Source: Mycocentrospora acerina (Eukaryota > Ascomycota > Dothideomycetes > Pleosporales). Taken from it: a stretch of DNA of 64,000 bases. Shown piece after piece: positions 1 to 11,747 of the stretch. Under the pieces are notes generated by a model, which was given only the letters and a program-made list of their open reading frames with translations, made no database searches and was not told the DNA's origin. Position 1 is the first letter of the stretch; the number at the start of each line of letters is the position of its first letter. The position numbers were made by a program, and so were the translations under genes. The stretch is taken from the NCBI GenBank assembly GCA_022701365.1, contig JAKUHH010000151.1, positions 255,446 through 319,445 on the forward strand, read 5' to 3'.

Positions 1-784
1 ACTGGACGTAATCGAATCGGCTAGCCAGCAAGCCCCAGTTGATGACTCCAAGAGTGAAGTCAATGACTGCGCCATCGAAGATCCCGAGAGGGACGGATCG
101 AAAGCCGAACTATCGCCCGAGCAAGTGCACAAGAAGGCTGTGATGCAGTGCTTTCTTTTGGAAATGGGAATTCTGTTTCACAGCATATTCATTGGCATGT
201 CTCTTAGTGTGACTGTTGGAAACGATTTCGTCGTTTTGCTTATTGCTATCATCTTCCACCGTGAGAAACGCACCATTCATGACAGAAATCTGTATACTGA
301 TTTGTGTAGAAACATTCGAAGGCCTCGCTCTCGGAGTCCGTATCGCTGCCATTCAATGGCCGGCTCACGCCTTGCAACCTTGGGTTATGGCTGTTGCATA
401 TGGCTGCACGTAAGTTCACCCTGCTCGCTGCATCAACTCTAGTTACAAATACGTATAGTCGTATTGGAAAATCCTTTACTATAGTTCCGCTTCAACAATT
501 TACTCCTTTACTAACCGTACTCCAGCACACCTCTCGGCCAAGCTATTGGAATAGCAACTCACACACTGTACAGTCCCAATTCAGAAATCGGTCTCCTCGT
601 CGTTGGCATCATGAACGCTGTGTCCGCTGGATTCCTTGTCTTCGCATCTCTTGTTGAGCTGATGTCTGAGGACTTTCTGAGCGACGAGAGCTGGCGGATT
701 CTGCGAGGCAAGAAAAGAGTCGCTGCCTGTCTACTGGTGTTCTCGGGTGCATTTTTAATGAGTCTCGTTGGTGCTTGGGCTTAG
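1..784 (+). CDS. ZIP-family zinc/iron transporter, 3' part (5' end outside the window)
   Basis: This is the C-terminal part of a ZIP (Zrt/Irt-like) metal transporter, which moves Zn2+ or a related cation into the cytosol across the plasma membrane. Exons are 1-260, 310-409 and 526-784, with introns 261-309 and 410-525. The codon is split at each junction and rejoins cleanly. The first join creates the family signature HQTFEGLALG, preceded by a helix beginning HSIFIGMSLS. The second join gives AYGCTTPLGQAIGI, another typical ZIP helix. The last exon ends in two hydrophobic segments and a TAG at 782-784, the usual ZIP C-terminus. The reading frame is open back to base 2, so the N-terminal helices and the loop lie upstream. 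The visible acidic, polar stretch before the first helix would be the end of the variable cytosolic loop. Substrate choice between zinc and iron cannot be read from this part. Confidence 0.9.
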
Positions 785-1364
785 GCTTCAATGGTAGAAT
801 AAGTGGTGAGGGGGAGAGGCTGGGCTTGAGGCTATTCTATGGGAGAAAGTTGTACTTGCGAGTGTACACTCATTAAGATTGGCTCACATTTCTGAGTCAG
901 GAATGCTCGATATGCGGAACGACAAGACTTACCACTTTTCGAACGGTAGCCACTTTGATGCAAAAGGTAATACCTAGTATAGTTTTGAAAAGTCAATGTC
1001 AAGGGTGATTACTACTATGCTCAGTTGTTGGCGACGACCACGTAGTCTTCTTTGAGATTGGTACTAATGATGAAATTTACTTCAATGCAGTTCGAGAGGG
1101 ATGTTTTAAATTTGACATATCTCGTCTGGTGTATTGACTGACAGAAGTAAGTATTCTCATATTTTAGAAGTGAAGTATCGAGGCTCAGCTAGCGTGTTTT
1201 ACATCATCTTGCCAAGCCTATTAACACGTCCCGTACGCGACGCGTTCCTGCGCGTACCTACCAAAGAGAACTAACGTGCAACCTGACGTTTCACGGTTCT
1301 CAACTTTCAACTTAACATTTAATTCTTATCAATTACCCTCGTATTGTAAATTCCCAAGCACATC
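785..1364. other. intergenic, 580 bp, ZIP 3' flank and MSH6 promoter
   Basis: No ORF with coding character is seen. The last ~150 bases before the MSH6 ATG are pyrimidine-rich and A/T-rich, as in fungal core promoters. No specific operator is recognised. Confidence 0.6.
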
Positions 1365-4300
1365 ATGGTCCGTGGGATAGAAGGAAACGAAATGTCGACA
1401 CCTCGCCCTTCGCAGAAGAAGCAGCCGCCTTCCGGGTCGCAACAAAAGTCGCAACAGAAGTCCATTCTAGGATTTTTTCAAAAAGCGTCAGCGAACTCCC
1501 CAAGCCCAGCATCGTCAGCGCCGACTCCAGTAAAGAAGACGCCCACGTCGACGTTGTCCATGAGAGTCTTTAGCAAACCACCAACATCCATCACGCCTAT
1601 CCCGAGTAGCGACGCGCCCGAACCCTCGAGTCCAATACGGCAAGAACACTCGAACCTGGGAAGAAATAAGGAGAACGGTTTGATCTCACCTGGAATCACT
1701 TCGAGCGAAGAAGCTAATTGTATCTTATCAGAGAATACAAGCGTCGATTTAGGCAGTCCATCACGCAAGGTATGTCAAAGTGGGCGCATCTTTAAATATG
1801 TATACTAACTCATAATCTTGTACAGGCTAGGAAATCTGTCAACTATGCTGAATCAGACGAGGACGACGACGTTCTGGGACCAATTGCCAATAATTCAAGG
1901 GGAAGGGTTATAAAGCGCCGGAGAGTAAGCGTACAAGACGATTCAGACGACGATTTCGATCTTGATCCTGCCACACAACAGGCTATGCTGGAAGAAGGTA
2001 CACTATCCCAAAATCTTAGTCAAGCGCGGTCAATTTCGGTTGACGCTGACACCTTATTAGATGTAGATGATTTCATCGTCCCAGACGATTCTGACGAGGA
2101 GGAAGTTGTTTCGAAGAAACGCAAGCGGCCATCATCGAAGAACCCCGTCAGAAAAGAAGCGCCCGCATCTTCTCCCCCTGAGATCAAAACTGATGACGAG
2201 GCTGACAACGACTTGACAATGACTGGTACCTCAACCACGCAGCAATGGACCTACGATCCTGAGAACCCTATACAACCCAAGCCTCGTCCAGAATCTCAAA
2301 AGAAGAGCACAAACAAGAAGATGAAGGAGAGACCTTCTGCTTCAGAGCCCGAGACGAGATACTCATGGCTCGCACATATGCAAGATGCTGACCGTAACCC
2401 TGTTGATCATCCGGATTACGACCCTCGCACGCTCTACATTCCGCCAAATGCATGGAACAAGTTCTCCCCATTTGAGAAACAATACTGGGAAATCAAGAGC
2501 AAATTCTGGGACTCAATTGTGTTCTTCAAGAAAGGCAAATTCTATGAATTGTACGAAAAGGACGCTTCGGTTGGCCACCAGCTCTTTGATCTAAAGCTGA
2601 CTGACCGAGTCAATATGCGAATGGTTGGTGTGCCAGAAGCTTCCCTGGACATGTGGGCAAGCCAATTTGTTGCCAAAGGCTATAAGGTTGCCCGAGTTGA
2701 TCAAATGGAGTCAGCTCTTGCTAAGGAGATGCGCGAACGTGATGATCAGAGTGATAAGAAGAAGACTCCCAAGAAGGAAGACAAGGTCATTCGACGCGAG
2801 TTGGCCGCAGTTCTGACGTCAGGAACCCTTGTCGACACTGGTATGCTTCAAGGTGACATGGCAACCTATTGCATGGCCATTAAGGAGATTGAACGTGACA
2901 ATCTGCCCGCTTTTGGTGTCGCATTTGTTGATACAGCCACTGCGCAGTTCCAGCTCTGCGAATTTACCGATGACATCGATATGACCAAGTTTGAGACGCT
3001 CATCGCGCAGATGCGCCCTGGCGAGCTACTTGTCGAGAAGTCATGCATCTCTGCGAAGGCTTTGCGTATCTTGAAGAATAATACAGGACCCAGCACTCTC
3101 TGGAATTATCTGAAACCATCAAAGGAATTCTGGTCGGCCGACAATACTATACGTGAAGTGGAGGCGAATGGGTATTTTGAGTCTCCAACTGAAGACAATA
3201 TCGAGGCCTGGCCGCCTGCCCTTCGCGAAGCACGCGAACAAGAGCTGGTCATGTCGGCGTTTGGCGCTTTGTTGCAGTACCTTCGTGTCCTGAAGATCGA
3301 GCGCGATTTGGTCACCCTCGGCAACTTTCAATGGTACGATCCGATTCGAAAAGCTACAAGCCTGGTCCTTGATGGACAAAGCCTAATCAATTTGGAGATC
3401 TTTGCCAACACTTTTGATGGATCGGCAGAGGGGACACTGTTTGCCATGCTGAATCGATGCATCACACCTTTCGGCAAGCGACTGTTGCGGCAATGGGTGT
3501 GCCACCCGCTTGCAGATGCGACGAAGATTAACGCACGTCTTGATGCAGTAGATGCACTGAATGCTGATTCCGCAATCATTGACAACTTCAGCTCATCCCT
3601 TAGTAAGTTGCCAGACCTTGAACGCCTCATCTCTCGTGTGCATGCCAAACGCTGCAAAGCTCAGGACTTCTTGAAGGTGCTCGAGGGCTTTGAAACGATT
3701 GAGTATACCATCAGCCTTCTCAAGCAGTTCGGGGATGGCGAGGGCGTCATCGGGCAACTCATATCTTCCATGCCAGATTTGGCCAGCTATCTATCCAAGT
3801 GGAAATCAGCCTTCGACCGCGACACCGCAAAGGCAGACGGTATTCTGGTGCCTGAGCCTGGCATTGAAGAGGACTTTGACGAAAGCCACGAGCTCATTAA
3901 GGAGTGTGAAGCCAACCTGGATGTTTTGCTGAAGAAGGCACGAAAAGATTTGGGCTCAAGCGCCGTCATCTACAGAGATAATGGAAAGGAAATTTACCAG
4001 TTTGAGGTTCCGAAGAAGATTAAAGTACCGAGTAACTGGGACCAAACGTCTGCCACAGCCAAAGTCACCCGCTACTACTCGCCCGAACTGCGCAAGCTTG
4101 TTCGAGCTCTGCAGGAGGCTCAGGAAACGCATGGCCAAATCACTCGAGAGGTAGCCACCCGCTTTTGTGAAAGATTTGACGAAGACTACCAGGTCTGGCT
4201 TGCCGCTGTCAAGGTCATTGCCCAGTTTGACTGTCTCATCAGTCTAGCAAAGGCATCTGCCTCGCTTGGTGAGCCGAGTTGTCGACCTAAATTCTCAGAG

Positions 4301-5146
4301 GACAAACGCACAGTCGTCAATTTTGAAGAACTCCGTCATCCATGCATGCTCAACACAGTCGATGACTTTATCCCCAACGATGTCAGGCTCGGTGGTGACT
4401 CAGCAAACATTAGTCTTCTGACCGGTGCCAATGCAGCCGGAAAGTCAACCATCTTACGAATGACATGTATCGCAGTCATTCTCGCCCAGGTCGGCTGTTA
4501 TCTGCCCTGCACTTCGGCAACACTCACTCCTGTTGATCGCATCATGTCACGTCTCGGGGCCAACGACAACATCTTTGCCGCGCAATCAACCTTTTTCGTC
4601 GAGCTGTCAGAAACGCAGAAGATTCTTTCTGAAGCGACTCCCCGTTCCCTTGTCATTCTCGACGAGCTCGGCCGTGGCACCTCGTCCTACGACGGTGTGG
4701 CGGTGGCACAGGCTGTGCTGCACGACATCAGCACGCGGGTTGGCTGCGTTGGCTTCTTTGCAACACATTACCGGTCGCTAGCCAAAGAATTCGAATATCA
4801 CCCTGAAGTCGAGAATAAACGAATGCGAATCCACGTCGACGACGCATCAAAGTCGATCACATTCTTGTACAAGCTTGAAGAAGGCGTTGCAGAGGGAAGC
4901 TTCGGTATGCATTGCGCGGCCATGTGCGGCATTCCGAATAAGATTATTGAGAACGCGGAGAAGGCGGCGAGAGAGTGGGAGCATACGTCTCGCCTCGGTG
5001 AGAGGATGGAGGTCAACAAAGAAGAGGGTGGCGTCTACGTACCTCTTGGTATGCAGAGCGATGTTGCATGGGCGCTGCGCGAAGGGTTGGAAGGTGTAGG
5101 TGACCGTGCTCTTGACGTGTTGCTCGAGGCTATTGCATCGTTGTAA
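1365..5146 (+). CDS. MSH6: DNA mismatch repair protein MSH6
   Basis: MSH6 pairs with MSH2 to form MutS-alpha, which recognises single-base mismatches and small loops in the nucleus. Exons are 1365-1769 and 1826-5146 (intron 1770-1825, phase 0), giving 1241 residues, a normal length for fungal MSH6. Visible parts in order: a PCNA-interacting box QKSILGFF at about residues 31-38; a long charged, disordered N-tail with several DSD/EDDD acidic clusters; the mismatch-binding Phe-X-Glu motif in GKFYELYE near residue 372; the lever and clamp region; Walker A GANAAGKST near residue 1001; Walker B with LVILDELGRGTSSYDG near 1081; and the downstream FFATHY motif. The start at 1365 is the first in-frame ATG; a second ATG at 1392 (MSTPRPSQ) is an equally reasonable start and would still keep the PCNA box. 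All catalytic motifs are intact. Confidence 0.97.
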
Positions 5147-5763
5147 CATGTTTGATGTGTGAGATGGAGAGGGTGTGATCTTGGGGGGTTATTTGGAGTT
5201 TTGGGCAGGTACAACGCTATTGTGAGGTATTATTCCTAAATACGGCGCTTTTGGTGGACGAATTATCTAGGTTAGAAGAGTTTCTCATTCGCAACGCGGT
5301 ACCGTTACGTTACGTTATGCTAGAGAGATGGGTATATATACATTGTTTTCTTCTTCTTCTTCTTCTTCTTCTTCTTCTTCTTCTTCTTCTTCTTCATGAT
5401 ACTTTTGAAGCCATGGTCATCTGCATGTTTTTTTTTGGGGGAGGGGGGGGCGGGGGCTTGCGAGTGATGTTGCTTCATATTTTTATTCTCAGAGAATGTG
5501 CTTGCGAAGCACGCTTGCACGAAGGGGGGTTAAAGAAAAAAGGGGTAGTAGGCAGAGACAGGACGTCTCAGTCCTGGAATACCCATTTACCAGGAATCCT
5601 AAGTGGCGGGAGGTCGAAACGTCCAAACTTCCCCAGTCCACGACGTTGCTGTTAGCATCCAACCAACGACCATCTTCTCTCTCCCTTTTTTTTTCTCTCG
5701 CACCAGCTCGTCCCGCAACGATCCAATGAATTAATCTTCAGCTAACCACAACCTTAGCCTTCT
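5147..5763. other. intergenic between convergent genes, with simple repeats
   Basis: MSH6 and the next gene converge here. The stretch holds a 16-unit TTC repeat (5348-5395) and, 40 bases further, a run of T followed by a nearly pure G tract (about 5431-5457). No gene is seen. Confidence 0.6.
5348..5395. repeat. (TTC)16 microsatellite
   Basis: Forty-eight bases of perfect TTC/CTT repeat 3' of MSH6. It is a polypurine-polypyrimidine mirror tract. Confidence 0.98.
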
Positions 5764-6398
5764 TCACTCAACCTCCTCCCCCTTGACATCCCCACCGCCA
5801 GCCCAAAACCCATCTCCCAGCTCCAAATCCCGCACCTCCTCGCGCTTGATCTTCGGGACGCTGAACTCGTCGTCGTCATTATCAGCAGCAGCAGTAGAAA
5901 GATGCTTCTTCTCCACCTCCACGCCCTGCTTGGCCGTCTTGACCTTCTTCATCTTCATCTTCTTGCTTGGCGTGCCGTCTTCGTCGTCGTCGTCTTCATT
6001 TCCACCACCATCACCAGCAATATCGCACTTGGCGACAGAACCAGCAGCGCGGCGCTTCTTCCCTGACGGCGTCGAGGGCAACACCGACTTTCCAGAAGCA
6101 GCAGATTTCTTGGGCGTGCTGATGGTGGGTCCTGTAGCGGAGAGAGAGTCGCCGATGAGTTTGAGCTTGCGCTTGATGCTGCCGAACATGACGGGGGCAG
6201 AGGAGGTGGTGTAGCCGGCTAGGAGGGCGAGTTTGGCAAAGTTGATCTATGGGGGAGGGGTTTGTTAGACAATAGTGGTGTTGTGATGTGATGGAAGGGG
6301 GAAAGATATACCTTTGGCTGGGACTCCATGCACTGCCAGGCGAGGGCTAGGACTTCGGTTTCGCGCGCGGAGAGGGTGGTTTCTTTGTTGGTGGCCAT
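5764..6398 (-). CDS. small lysine-rich acidic protein, unknown function
   Basis: A 189-residue protein made from two exons: 6398-6312 and 6246-5764 (intron 6247-6311, phase 0; donor GTATAT, acceptor CATAG). The start is the ATG at 6398 (MATNKETTLSARETEVLALA), which is followed by an ordered-looking ~55-residue segment containing WQCMESQPK and INFAKLALLAGYTT. That segment resembles the short helical N-terminal module often seen on fungal nuclear proteins, where the repeated alanines, leucines and charges suggest a compact helix bundle. The rest is low complexity: a basic patch with GKKRR (possible nuclear signal), a run of Asp/Glu, a KKMKMKKVK cluster, and an acidic tail. This composition fits a chromatin or nucleolar protein, but no domain is recognised and no function is claimed. 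Splicing is inferred from frame continuity. Confidence 0.75.
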
Positions 6399-6948
6399 TG
6401 TGGGTTGTTATACGGGGATGCGGTATAGGCGTGTTGTGATTGAGTGGTGTTGGAGCGGTAGTGTGTGTGGGAGAGTGGAAAGGGAAGTAGTTTGAAAAAA
6501 AGTTCAAGGCGAGGGGAAAGACGATCAATTTATATTCTTAAAGGTCAGATAAAGGTGCTCTGATGACCGGTGAATTTGGGCTTTTTGGTTTCTTGGGTTC
6601 ACGGTGAGAGCTGGTAGGGCAAGGTGAAAGGGTGCCTAAGAGTGGGTTCACTTTCACTTTTGTTTGAGTTGGTCTATCCTTGCGAGGCAAGAATAAGATT
6701 GTGTGAACGTGCTGGAGTGAGTGAGGGCTGGACAATGATACGATCCTGAGCTTTTTTTTCAGTTATGCTTGGATGATCTTGTGGTGTGACATCGAGTATT
6801 GTAGTCACGAACGTGCAGTTGACTGCGATATTTTATTCCGCTACTTTCCTCCAAGAAGCCACATTTTTATGAGCAACTCTTCAGCAACGGATATAGTGCT
6901 GATATGGTATCATATATTGTACACGTGAGCTATGTTTTACACACTTCC
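6399..6948. other. intergenic, 550 bp
   Basis: Promoter side of the small acidic protein and 3' flank of PIG-U. No gene or clear regulatory motif is seen. Confidence 0.5.
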
Positions 6949-8490
6949 TCATATCCGCGTGACCTCTTTACCCTGTAGCTCAGGTCGTTCTACGTCCAGT
7001 TCATCCCTCAATGCAGCAAATAGTGAGTCTCCAATAATGATCGACAATCCCAAGCTCCACACCAGCGTAATCGCGTAGAAGAAGTTGGCATTACCCGAGC
7101 CGGCGTAGATCCAAAGATGATAAAAGACAGGGCCCAAGAATGATGTATACAATACAGCCGCTGATGCTAGGAAGGTGTAGCGCATCACTATGATGTAGTT
7201 AGCTAATAGATTCGTACATGATCGTGTTGCTCGATTTAGCTTACGTGGGAAGAGGTGCCTGAACAGGGGCACGAGAGACAGGTACAAGCCAGCATCTGCT
7301 ATGCTAGGATAAGGGGTAAAGACGGCGAAGATGCCAGTCAATGTACAAGCCACATACAGTGGCTGCTTGTGAAGGCGAATGGTGAGGCCTGGCATGTAAG
7401 ATGCTGCATGCAGCCAAAAGACGCCCAGGAAGAACTCGCGGAACGAGTCGAACATTTCAATGAAAAAGTACCACCAGAGGCCCACATTTGGAGTAAGATC
7501 TGGAAGCAAGAGTCGTACGCCATACGTTGCTGCCAAGAAATCCCAGGAGTCTGTCATGAATGCTGAGACGGACAGCAACGCGCCAATGGCAGCGACTAAG
7601 CCCAGGGTGTGGGCAATTGTGAATGACCAGACATTGGGAGTCTTGTTGGTCTTCATGGCGCGGGCATCATACAGAAGGATCAACAGCGGCGGAAAGAGCA
7701 GGATGGGGTGCATGGACAGGTAGGCGGCGAGGGCTATGGCGAGGACAAAGGTGATGCTGGCACCTGAAGATGCCTTGGCCATGGCAGTAAGGATGAACAG
7801 GTTGCTGAGGGACGACGTTGACCGCGCAATGCAGGTCGCGATAGTGAAGGGATTGAAGAGGAAACTGAGAAACATCAGCACAGTGTCCAGCAAGCCTGGG
7901 TGTCACGCGTACCCTGCAGCAATAGCGGTGCTACTCCATCTGAGATCCTTGCGTGAGGATGCGAACAAGCGCGTCACGACTGCCTGCCCACTCTGGGCGA
8001 CCTGGGCCAATGCGTTTGCGCTCAGCAAATCGACGAGCGTGTACAGCAGGTTGGTGGCCAGCGGGGAGTGTGACGGATTGGGCAGGAGCGAGAAGAGAGG
8101 CAGCAGGAGGGGCGCTTGGTGGTAGACGCCGCCGTCGTAGGGCGAGACATTGTGCGTGTAGAGGAAGACGCCTTCTTGCACTGGGGGTGGGATTAGCACG
8201 TGCAGGGGTGGTAGTATCAGTAGTGGTGGTGATGGTAGTAGTATGGGTAGTAGGGGTAGTAGGGGTAGTAGGGGCAGTAGGGACAGTAGGGGCAGTAGGG
8301 GTAGTGGGGGTAGTAGTGGTAGTGATGGCAGTGGTGCATGCTACGTACACCTCTTGAAGCTCGTGACGGGCGTCGACACCTCGACACGGCCAGCCAGCAG
8401 CGCGGGCAAGGAGGGAAAGAGTGTAAAGAAGAGCAGGCGCACTGCCGCCGCGGCCCCGAAGAGGAGGGCCTTTTGCGTGTCGACGGGCAT
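6949..8490 (-). CDS. GAB1: GPI transamidase subunit PIG-U (Gab1/Cdc91)
   Basis: PIG-U is a multi-pass ER membrane subunit of the GPI transamidase, which attaches GPI anchors to proteins. Four exons are inferred: 8490-8349, 8180-7913, 7864-7245 and 7187-6949, totalling 422 residues, the family's normal size. The joins give typical family text: TSFKR-LQEGVFLYTHN-VSPYDGG, then AIAAG-FLFNPFTIATC, then LFRHLFP-LMRYTFLAS. The strongest signature is LTPNVGLWWYFFIEMFDSFR followed by FFLGVFWLH. Introns 2 (7865-7912, 48 nt) and 3 (7188-7244, 57 nt) are short with GCTGATG or GCTAAC branch points. Intron 1 (8181-8348, 168 nt) is long because it contains a G-rich minisatellite; its donor was chosen as GTACGT at 8348 because that alone keeps the frame. 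The start MPVDTQKALLFG precedes the first membrane helix. The gene is divergent from NOP7, sharing a 326-bp promoter region. Confidence 0.93.
8236..8322. repeat. G-rich minisatellite (GTAGTAGGG-type unit) inside PIG-U intron 1
   Basis: Imperfect tandem copies of a 9-base unit close to GGGGTAGTA, with GGGGCAGTA and GGGACAGTA variants. The PIG-U transcript carries the C-rich strand. Confidence 0.9.
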
Positions 8491-8816
8491 TTCTGGTCCT
8501 GTTCCTGGGCCTGATTCTATGCTTGGCGTGTGCTGCCGTCAATCCATGCCGTGTAGTTGTATGCTAGTGACGAGAGAAGACGCGCGGGTGCGGCAGTGGG
8601 TGTGGCTGGGCGGTGGCAGTGGCTGACTGTGGCTTGACTTGACAATACCCGTGACTTGACATTACCTGTGGCTTGACATCAACCGTGGCTGTGCAAGCCA
8701 GGCAGGGATGGCGCCCCGGCTATTCGTCGGCCGCAGCGTCGCATCTCGAACTTTTTTGTCCCGCAGACTTCGCCCGTCTGCTCTCCACAGCATCTGCACG
8801 CAGCCCAGCATTCACA
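8491..8816. promoter_or_regulatory. shared promoter region of divergent PIG-U and NOP7
   Basis: 326 bp separate the two start codons. It contains a repeated GTGGCTTGACTTGACA / GTGACTTGACATT / GTGGCTTGACATC block around 8630-8690. No named factor site is claimed. Confidence 0.5.
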
Positions 8817-10918
8817 ATGGCCGGTCGCTCCAAGAAAAAGGGTCAGTCTGAATTCCCCTCAGCTCCCCCCTCCCTGCGCCTTTTCACTCTACTAACCAAA
8901 GCTCAGGCACCTCTGGTGCGGTGAAAAACTACATTACGCGCACTCGCGCCGTCAAGAAGCTGCAGATTTCTCTGCCAGATTTCCGCCGCCTATGCATCTT
9001 CAAGGGCATCTACCCCCGCGAGCCGCGCAACAAGAAGAAGGTCTCCAAGGGCTCCACCGCCTCGACCACCTTCTACTACACAAAGGACATCCAGTACCTT
9101 CTCCATGAGCCGCTGCTCGCAAAGTTCCGAGAGCACAAGGCCGTCGCAAAGAAGATTGGCCGCGCCCTCGGCCGTGGCGAGGCTGGTGATGCTGCACGCC
9201 TCGAGAAGAACCTCATGCCCAAGGTCAAGCTCGACCACATCATCAAGGAGCGCTACCCGACCTTTGTCGACGCCCTGCGCGACCTCGACGACGCCCTCTC
9301 CATGCTGTTCTTGTTTGCCAACCTGCCCTCGAGCGAGTACATTCCCGCCAAGACGATTGCCCTGTGCCAGCGCCTGACCCGCGAGTTTGAGCACTATGTC
9401 ATCACCTCGCACTCGCTGCGAAAGTCGTTCCTGTCCATCAAGGGCATCTACTACCAGGCCACCATCCAGGGCCAGGATATCCTGTGGCTGGTCCCCTACC
9501 GCTTCGTCCAGCGAACCGGTGGAGACATCGACTTCAGGATAATGGGCACTTTTGTCGAGTTCTACACGACGCTGCTTGGCTTTGTCAACTACCGCCTGTA
9601 CACATCCATTGGATTCGTGTACCCGCCAAAGTTCAACGCAAAGACTGACGAGCAGGGTGGTGAGCTGGCTGCTTTCCAGCTTGAGGGCAAGGGCCTTTCT
9701 TCAAACGGCGCGACCAACGGCGACGTTGAGGACGCTGAGATCAACCCCGAGGCGCAAGCGATTGCAGACAGGCTTGCAGCCATGTCAGACGCTGAGGATG
9801 ACGACGAGGTCGAAGCCGTCGCCGAGCTTACTCTGGGCGAGGACGAAGAGGAGGCTACTGAAGGCATCGACAAGTTTGAGCCAACAGCCCCAGATGCCGA
9901 CGTGCTGCCCCAACCGCAGGCCAGCAGCGCTGAGATTGCCTCTCTTTTTGCACCCTTCACCTTCTACCTGTCTCGAGAGACCCCCAGGGCTTCGCTCGAG
10001 TTCGTTTTGAAGGCCTTTGGCTGCAAGAGGGTTGGTTGGGACGGAATCCTGGGTGAGGGTGCATTCACAACCAACGAGTCTGACCCCGCAATCACACATC
10101 AAATCGTCGATCGCCCGTCGCTCTCAAATGGCGATTCAGCCCCCAGCGTACCGGAGACTGAGCAAGGTGGTGCCGCTGCTCCTAAGATTCAATGGCCCCG
10201 CTCGACCATGCCTGGCCGAACCTACGTCCAGCCCCAGTGGGTCTGGGACTGCATAAACCAGAGCAAGCTACTTCGCCCAGATCTCTACGCACCTGGCGCT
10301 GAGCTGCCGCCTCATCTGAGCCCATGGGTAAAGGCCAAGAAGGGAGAGTACGATCCCAACCTCCCCCTTGCAGCGCAGCAGCCAGACGGCGAGGCCGAAG
10401 CCTTTGAAGATGAAGGCGACGAGGAGGAGATGGCTGATGTTGATGACGAGGAGGACTTGGATGCTGTCGTCGACCGCGAAGGCTCTGTCGAAGCTGGCGA
10501 GGGCATGGACGTTGCCGAGACTGATTCCGAGGATGATGATGACAGTGGTTCAGACGCTGCTGCACCAAATGAAGAGTTTGACGGCTCCGATTCTGATGCC
10601 GAGTCCGACATCTCAGAGGGAGAGGCTGCACGTCTGCAACACCAGCGCGAGCTCGAAGCTGAGGCTACTGGCAAAACACTTGAGAAAGAGAAGCCCACCA
10701 AGAAGACTCAGAACGCCGCCATTCGCAAGAAGGCCGAGAAGGCGAGGCGCCAGGAGGAAGAGGAGCGCGACAGGCAGAAGATGATGTTGTCAAACAAGAA
10801 GCGCAAGCTGCTCAAGCGTATCGAATTCGGCGAGAACAAGCGCGACACTGAGGCTGAGGTGCTCAGGAGGAAGCGTGCGAAGATCGAAAAGGCCAAAGCT
10901 GCTGCTGAGGCGTTGTAG
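8817..10918 (+). CDS. NOP7: Pescadillo homolog, ribosome biogenesis protein NOP7
   Basis: Nop7/pescadillo joins Erb1 and Ytm1 in the nucleolar PeBoW complex needed for 27S pre-rRNA processing and 60S assembly. Exon 1 is only 25 nt (8817-8841, MAGRSKKK plus one base). The intron is 8842-8906 and exon 2 runs 8907-10918, for 678 residues. The join gives KKKGTSGAVKNYITRTRAVK, the characteristic pescadillo N-terminus. Next come the pescadillo domain (to about residue 280, with LPDFRRLCIFKGIYPREP and IKERYPTFVDALRDLDD), an acidic linker, one BRCT domain (about 352-460, beginning IASLFAPFTFYLSRETPRAS and ending with a QWVWDCINQSKLL-type strand), then strongly acidic and coiled, Lys/Arg/Glu-rich tails to the end. 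Length and order match fungal NOP7. The tiny first exon means that ORF calls made without splicing would lose the true start. Confidence 0.97.
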
Positions 10919-11747
10919 GATACATCAAAAATGCGTGGGCTGGCGTTAAAGCGGGTTGGTGTTTAGGGCAATAGGTCACTGCCCTGGTGCTATCTGTAGT
11001 CCTTTTTGTTTACCAAATGACCATTTGATTATGAACCTGACCCTCTGGCTATGAACCTGGCCCTCTGATGATGAACCTGACCCTCTGATGATGACCCTGA
11101 CCCTCTTGCCTGTTGTCCAAAATGTGCTCTGCTTCTTTAGAAATCCCAAAACGTCGAAGCCGAGGCGGTTTTCGAGCATTGTACGCACAGACGCATAGAA
11201 ATTACTATATCTGTCGGTCTCTCTCCGAAATAAGTCGTCTTTCCCAATCAATATCCGGAAGGATTGAAACTTGATTACGCTTGGCAGGGTGTCGATTGGC
11301 TGCTCAGAACCCCTGTCACGGCGAATCCCTGGAAGAGGAAACCACCCACCACCTCAACCCTGCGATAAAACATCAACAACTTCATTGCTAAGCTGCGTTT
11401 GTCAGACTGAAGCTTCTCTGTTCTCCCCGAATGTTCTTCCAGCGTCGACTTGCGAGTATGTTTACTCAAGCCATCCATGTGTGATCGCAATGCACACGGC
11501 ACATGGCGCACAAGCTATCCGGCAAGGTCGGGAGAACTGTTTCGACACTTCTTCATTCGAAGGATTGAACCTCGGAGTCTTCCATGCAATATACAAATGA
11601 AGGCGCGCAAAGGCCTCATGTTGTTCAAAGCGAAGGATTCTTCTAGTGAAATGATGCAAATATTATATCGTCCTGTCCACCATTTCTTTCCTTTGCTCAA
11701 ATCACTACACTCTCTTCCAGCTCCTACTCAAGTCCCTCGTTCCAAAA
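10919..11747. other. intergenic, 829 bp
   Basis: NOP7 3' flank and peroxidase promoter. Holds a four-copy 20-bp minisatellite at 11026-11105; otherwise no gene is seen. Confidence 0.5.
11026..11105. repeat. 20-bp minisatellite, 4 copies
   Basis: Unit TGATGATGAACCTGACCCTC, four head-to-tail copies with one to four changes each. The period is exactly 20. Confidence 0.95.

Noticed and set aside
7865..7912. A 17-nt intron (GTACGC...CCCAG) in PIG-U
   Set aside because: Too short for the spliceosome; the same donor with an acceptor at 7865 gives a 48-nt intron and restores the family text FLFNPFTIA.
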